This document shows positions 31,293 to 31,538 of a DNA stretch of 31,538 nt, piece after piece. Within the stretch, counting starts at the first letter, position 1. The number at the start of each line of letters is the position of its first letter. Both the position numbers and the translations under genes were made by a program. The notes under the pieces were generated by a model. It made no database searches and had not been told where the DNA came from. It worked only from the letters and a program-made list of their open reading frames with translations. The stretch comes from DASXYG01 sp036502625 (lineage in GTDB: Bacteria; Actinomycetota; Actinomycetes; Streptosporangiales; Streptosporangiaceae): NCBI GenBank assembly GCA_036502625.1, contig DASXYG010000128.1:1-31538 (forward strand), given 5' to 3'.

Positions 31293-31538
31293 GCGGCGCT
31301 CGGCGCCGGCTTCTCCTCGGTGTCCGCCACCGGTTCCGCCTCGGCGCGCTTGCGGGAGACCGATGACGTGAACGGCTCGCCGAGCGACGACCGCAGCACC
31401 GCGAGCAGCGTGTGGGTCGTGGCGCGCGTGGTGGCCGAGCGCGCGCGGCCCTGCGGGATGCGGTAGAGCTCCTTCGCCCAGCACGGCATGACGTCGATGG
31501 CCGCGCGGCTGATCAGCACGCTGCCGGCGCGCGTCGTG
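31289..31538 (-). CDS. C-terminal part of a larger protein (possibly DUF2236/MpaB-like)
   Basis: The frame runs off the right window edge, so this is the C-terminal end of a longer gene. The visible 82 residues read SRAAIDVMPCWAKELYR, IPQGRARSATTRATTHTLLAV and a polar tail. The tail pattern recalls C-termini of MpaB/rubber-oxygenase-like (DUF2236) proteins, but the evidence is thin. Confidence 0.6.
   Translation of the reverse strand, partial: TTRAGSVLISRAAIDVMPCWAKELYRIPQGRARSATTRATTHTLLAVLRSSLGEPFTSSVSRKRAEAEPVADTEEKPAPSAA

Overview
The window is GC-rich actinomycete chromosome. Markers for this are a Bpa-type proteasome activator, mannosyltransferases of actinobacterial type, a truncated-hemoglobin/monooxygenase fusion, RsbV/RsbW-like regulators, an SSI-type lipoprotein and frequent GTG starts. 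Gene content fits a spore-forming or filamentous actinobacterium (Streptosporangiales/Thermomonosporaceae-like), but I cannot fix the genus from sequence alone.

Positions 1-7397 are an integrated mobile element whose right end abuts an intact tRNA-Ser(UGA) gene (7308-7397, minus). Next to the tRNA 3' end lies a tyrosine integrase (5826-7220), preceded by a coupled 195-aa protein. A control region (5116-5241) full of TTGCCR/YGGCAA half-sites separates these from a leftward operon: excisionase-like HTH protein, small Cys-rich protein, RepA-like ATPase, then three small proteins linked by overlapping stop/start codons. Further left are a ribbon-helix-helix protein with a possible small-terminase-like segment, a 102-aa protein, an untranslated leader with three covarying hairpins, an HK97-fold major capsid protein, and an 11-bp tandem repeat array running off the window. 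No portal, large terminase, protease, tail or lysis gene is visible. The layout recalls phiRv1/phiRv2-type small prophages and capsid-encoding phage satellites. The left att site lies outside the window.

Positions 7550-16472 are chromosomal backbone: a small secreted rodlin/chaplin-like protein, degenerate ~56-bp repeats, a Pro/Gln-rich MinD-like ATPase, a quinone oxidoreductase, Bpa, an NlpC/P60 hydrolase, a HAD phosphatase, serS, a YcxB-like membrane protein and pheA.

Positions 16629-23036 hold a DUF4446 protein and an envelope glycosylation group: a GT87 mannosyltransferase, a phosphatase-like/multi-membrane-span protein, an MptB-like mannosyltransferase and a coupled GT2 enzyme. Together they suggest polyprenyl-phosphate-mannose dependent glycan assembly.

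Positions 23085-31538 hold regulatory and stress functions: an STAS antagonist, small membrane proteins, an anti-sigma-type ATPase, an orphan PAS/GAF histidine kinase, a rhodanese, an SSI-like lipoprotein, an Fpg/Nei glycosylase, a GOLPH3-like protein, an ABM-truncated hemoglobin fusion divergent from an HxlR regulator, and the 3' end of one more gene.
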